Shown here: one piece after another, positions 61,294 through 64,000 of the stretch
Layout of the letters: every line of letters begins with the position of its first letter
How positions within the stretch are numbered: the stretch's first letter is position 1
DNA from: CAWIUB01 sp963839175
Lineage (GTDB): Bacteria; Actinomycetota; Actinomycetes; Mycobacteriales; Jatrophihabitantaceae
DNA length: 64,000 nucleotides
NCBI GenBank assembly: GCA_963839175.1
Contig: CAWIUB010000045.1
Coordinates: 23,457 to 87,456 of the forward strand
Direction of reading: 5' to 3'
Program-made: the position numbers and the translations under genes
Notes under the pieces: model-generated
Seen by the model: only the letters and a program-made list of their open reading frames with translations
Told to the model about the DNA's origin: nothing
Databases searched by the model: none

Positions 61294-61923
61294 TCAGGTG
61301 CCGTGGATCAGGCGAGGTTTCGCCTCTAGGCCCTTGAGTCCGTTCCAGCCGAGGTTGACCAGGTGCGCCGCGACCTCCTCCCGCTTGGGTTTGCGCACCT
61401 CGAGCCACCACTGACCCGTCAGGGCGACCATGCCCACGAGCATCTGCGCGTACATGCCGGCCAGCTTCTCGTTCAGCCCGCGCCGGGAGAACTCGCGGGC
61501 CAGGATGTACTCGACCTGGCTGGCGATGTCGTTGAGCAGTGACGAGAACGTCCCCGATCCCGACACCACGGGAGAGTCCCGGGTTAGAACCCGGAACCCG
61601 TCCGGGTTGTCCTCGATGTATGTCAGCAGCGCGAGCGCCGCCTGCTCGACCAGCTCGCGCGCGTGGCCCGCGGTCAAGGCGGACGTGATGCGCTCGAGCA
61701 GAGCCTGCATCTCCCGGTCGACCACCACGGCGTACAGCCCCTCTTTGCCACCGAAGTGCTCGTACACGACCGGCTTGCTCACCCCGGCGCGCGCCGCGAT
61801 TTCTTCGATGGAGGTGGCCTCGAAGCCCTTCTCGGCGAACAGCGACCGCCCGACGTTCAGCAGCTGGCCGCGCCGTTCCTTGCCGGTCATCCGCATCCGC
61901 GGACGGTTCTCCGTGTCACTCAT
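61294..61923 (-). CDS. TetR-family transcriptional regulator
   Basis: 209 residues. N-terminal HTH: GQLLNVGRSLFAEKGFEATSIEEIAARAGVSKPVVYEHFGGKEGLYAVVVDRE. Ligand domain with YIEDNPDGFRVLTRDSP. Divergent from kynA with only 17 bp between the annotated starts, so it may regulate the kynurenine genes. If translation starts at the internal Met (MRMTGKERRG, about 61896) the gap becomes about 45 bp. Related actinobacterial TetR proteins sit beside guaB without kyn genes, so the link is tentative. Confidence 0.9.
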   Translation of the reverse strand: MSDTENRPRMRMTGKERRGQLLNVGRSLFAEKGFEATSIEEIAARAGVSKPVVYEHFGGKEGLYAVVVDREMQALLERITSALTAGHARELVEQAALALLTYIEDNPDGFRVLTRDSPVVSGSGTFSSLLNDIASQVEYILAREFSRRGLNEKLAGMYAQMLVGMVALTGQWWLEVRKPKREEVAAHLVNLGWNGLKGLEAKPRLIHGT

Positions 61924-61940
61924 CAGGAGATGATGGTGGC

Positions 61941-62717
61941 ATGACGACGCCCGGAGCGGCTCCGGTCACGTACCGCAGCTACCTGCGACTGGACGATCTG
62001 CTCTCCTGCCAAGCCCCCCTGACCTCCGAGCACGACGAACTGCTGTTCGTGATCATCCATCAGGTGTACGAACTGTGGTTCAAGCAGATCTTGCACGAAA
62101 CGGCGTTGCTGCAGCGCCGGCTGGAGGACGGCAACAGCACCGGCGCCCTGCATACCGCGCGGCGAATCGCCAAGATCCTCAAGACGATCGTGGGCCAACT
62201 CGACGTCCTCGAGACGATGACCCCGCGGCAGTTCGCGTCCTTCCGTCCCGAACTCGGCTCGGCGAGCGGCTTCCAGTCCGATCAGTTTCGCGAGCTAGAG
62301 GCGGTGCTGGGTCGGCGTGACTTCGGCACCGGCCTCGCCGACCAGCGGCTGTTCGCGGCGATCCACCGCCAGTCGGTGTTCGACTCGTTGCTGCGGTACC
62401 TGGCGACGGCTGGTTTTGGCGTCCCGGCCGCCGCCCTGACGCGCGACCCGAGTGCGCCATGGCCCGCCGATATGGACGTCCAGAGCGTGCTCGCCGACGT
62501 GTACGCCGACGAGAGCAGCCCGGCGGCAGAGGTGTGCGAGGCGCTCGTCGACATCGACGAGGGCATCCAGGAGTGGCGCTACCGACACGTCAAGATGGTC
62601 GAGCGGATCATCGGCGCGAAGGTCGGCACCGGCGGGTCCGCAGGCGCCGACTACCTGCGTTCGACGCTGTTCCGCCCGGCCTTCCCCGCGCTGTGGGAGG
62701 TGCGTGGTGTCCTCTAG
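61941..62717 (+). CDS. kynA: Tryptophan 2,3-dioxygenase
   Basis: Haem enzyme opening tryptophan to N-formylkynurenine. 258 residues: YLRLDDLLSCQAPLTSEHDELLFVIIHQVYELWFKQILHE contains the distal His and substrate-contact residues; RFELGSASGFQS-type motif present as FRPELGSASGFQSDQFRELE; C-terminal YRHVKMVERIIGAKVGTGGSAGADYLRSTL with the haem-ligand His. Overlaps kynU by 11 bp. No formamidase gene is seen before the window ends. Confidence 0.96.
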   Translation: MTTPGAAPVTYRSYLRLDDLLSCQAPLTSEHDELLFVIIHQVYELWFKQILHETALLQRRLEDGNSTGALHTARRIAKILKTIVGQLDVLETMTPRQFASFRPELGSASGFQSDQFRELEAVLGRRDFGTGLADQRLFAAIHRQSVFDSLLRYLATAGFGVPAAALTRDPSAPWPADMDVQSVLADVYADESSPAAEVCEALVDIDEGIQEWRYRHVKMVERIIGAKVGTGGSAGADYLRSTLFRPAFPALWEVRGVL

Positions 62718-63909
62718 CACACACGCGCTCGACTCGGCTGACCCGCTCGCTTTCGCGCGTGCGCGTTTTGCCGTGCCGGACGGTGTGATCTACCTCGACG
62801 GCAACTCGCTGGGCGCGCTTCCTCGTGCGGTGTCCGGCGCGGTCGACGACGCGGTCCGGCGGCAGTGGGGGCGGGACCTGATCACGTCCTGGAACGCGAA
62901 CGGGTGGTGGACGCTGCCGAGCCGCGTCGGCGACCGCATCGGCGCGCTCGTCGGGGCCGCCCCCGGCCAGGTGATGTGCGGCGACTCGACGAGCATCCAG
63001 CTGTTCCAGGCGCTGACGGCCGCCGCGAGGCTGCGGCCGTCACGTCGAGTGCTCGTCACCAACCGGGGGGATTTCCCCACCGACCAGTACATAGCCGGTT
63101 CAGTGGGGCGGCTGCTCGGCCTGGACGTCCGCCGTGCAACACCGTCCGACCCGCTCGGCGAGGACGTGGGCGTGGTGGCGTTCAGCGCCGTCGACTACCG
63201 CACCGGCGAACTGTGGGACCTCGACACGATCACGCGTGCGGCACACCAGGCCGGCGCCGTTATGGTGTGGGACTTGTGCCATGCCGCGGGTGCGCTGCCG
63301 ATCGAACTGGACCGGATCGCGGCCGACGCAGCCGTCGGCTGCTCGTACAAGTACCTCAACGGCGGGCCGGGCGCCCCGGCGTGGATCTACCTGGCACGCC
63401 GGCATCATTCTGCCGCTGACCTGCCGCTGACGGGGTGGCACGGCCACACGGACCCGTTCGCCATGGCCGAGACCTACACGGCCGCCGACGGCATCGCGAG
63501 AGCGCGCATCGGCACTCCGCCCCTGCTGTCGATGCTCGCGCTCGAGGCGGCGCTCGACGTGTGGGACGAGGTCGATCTCGCGGACGTGCGGGCCAAGTCG
63601 TTGGCCCTGACCGATCTGGCGATCGCCCGCGCCGACGCCCTCGGCGTCGAGGTCGTCACGCCGCGCGAACATCAGCGGCGCGGTTCGCAGGTCGGGCTGC
63701 GCGTGGCGCACGCGTACGAGGTGTGCCAAGCACTGATCGCCCGCGGGGTGATCGGTGACTTCCGGGCGCCGGACCTGCTACGGCTGGGCTTCGCCCCGCT
63801 GTACCTGAGCTACGCGCAGGTGTCGGATGCCATGGACGTCCTGGCCGAAGTCCTGGCAAGCGGCGCGTACCTGGCGCACGTTCGGGACGAGCGCGCCACC
63901 GTCACCTGA
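62707..63909 (+). CDS. kynU: Kynureninase
   Basis: PLP enzyme cleaving kynurenine to anthranilate and alanine. 400 residues from GTG at 62707 (GGGAGG six bases upstream; the GTG at 62704 is too close). Motifs: YLDGNSLGALPRAV, ITSWNANGWWTLP, TNRGDFPTDQYIA, VWDLCHAAGALPIELD, and the PLP-lysine in GCSYKYLNGGPGAPAW. Co-translated with kynA; together they turn tryptophan into anthranilate, which links with the aromatic pathway gene aroQ elsewhere in the window only by metabolism. Confidence 0.96.
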   Translation: MSSSTHALDSADPLAFARARFAVPDGVIYLDGNSLGALPRAVSGAVDDAVRRQWGRDLITSWNANGWWTLPSRVGDRIGALVGAAPGQVMCGDSTSIQLFQALTAAARLRPSRRVLVTNRGDFPTDQYIAGSVGRLLGLDVRRATPSDPLGEDVGVVAFSAVDYRTGELWDLDTITRAAHQAGAVMVWDLCHAAGALPIELDRIAADAAVGCSYKYLNGGPGAPAWIYLARRHHSAADLPLTGWHGHTDPFAMAETYTAADGIARARIGTPPLLSMLALEAALDVWDEVDLADVRAKSLALTDLAIARADALGVEVVTPREHQRRGSQVGLRVAHAYEVCQALIARGVIGDFRAPDLLRLGFAPLYLSYAQVSDAMDVLAEVLASGAYLAHVRDERATVT

Positions 63910-63986
63910 CGGCGCCGCGGGTAGACGGCGTCCGGCCGGATCGACCCGACCACGGCGCAGAATTGGTGCCGACCCAGGAGGCCACC

Positions 63987-64000
63987 TTGCCCGAACGGCG
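63987..64000 (+). CDS. Start of a further gene after kynU (runs off the window)
   Basis: A strong AGGAGG (63976-63981) is followed five bases later by TTG CCC GAA CGG, so a gene probably begins here in the same direction as kynU. Only four codons are visible and the product cannot be named. Confidence 0.4.

Overview
The window is a high-GC actinobacterial chromosome segment. Support comes from pervasive GTG/TTG starts, GGAGG ribosome sites, many 4-bp gene overlaps, and actinobacterial gene order: sucCD / 34-kDa-antigen-like protein / PerM-like protein / purN / purH, and a chorismate mutase divergent from pcrA. It resembles Frankiales/Jatrophihabitans-type soil actinomycetes, but the species cannot be fixed from sequence alone. 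No rRNA, tRNA or CRISPR was seen. The annotation covers about 60 genes; most are housekeeping and intact.

Layout. 0-7 kb: a nucleoside uptake and salvage operon (BmpA-like lipoprotein, ATPase, two permeases) that continues into a cytochrome P450, cytidine deaminase and thymidine phosphorylase. 7.3-8.4 kb: a solitary DUF559 (Vsr-like nuclease) gene bounded by inverted repeats. 8.4-15.7 kb: an overlapping operon corC-trpS-2'-5' ligase-yihY-glpK-glpD. 15.8-18.2 kb: a large membrane protein that looks like a serine hydrolase split by a polytopic insert. 18.2-24.2 kb: icd, mdh, DUF3017, folD, a triplicated 131-bp repeat, purH, purN. 24.2-25.4 kb: an IS630-type insertion sequence sitting in the stop codon of the perM-like gene. 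25.4-32.4 kb: membrane proteins (two are tandem paralogues), a MazF-type toxin-antitoxin pair, sucD, sucC and an icmB-like B12 subunit. 32.6-36.1 kb: two polytopic envelope proteins and a VapBC pair. 36.1-39 kb: pcrA, then a divergent chorismate mutase gene behind a Tyr/Phe leader-peptide attenuator. 39-42.2 kb: a PspC two-component system. 42.3-50.2 kb: guaA, an SDR, corA, a RelE/Phd pair, a Ytr-like ABC operon and guaB3. 50.2-59.2 kb: complete branched-chain-type and polar-amino-acid ABC operons. 59.4-60.9 kb: guaB, broken by an apparent one-base frameshift. 61-64 kb: a small coiled-coil ORF, a TetR regulator, kynA and kynU.

The most interesting material is at small scale: (a) a complete ribosome-mediated attenuator before chorismate mutase; (b) a palindromic element inserted in frame in two unrelated proteins, with a third copy showing compensatory stem changes; (c) 34-bp tandem duplications at the guaB3 3' end with loss of the original stop codon; (d) a DUF559 gene framed by about 31-bp imperfect inverted repeats; (e) an IS630 insertion that rebuilt the stop codon of its host gene and supplies its own from the target site; (f) three dispersed copies of a TTGTTCGAC palindrome.
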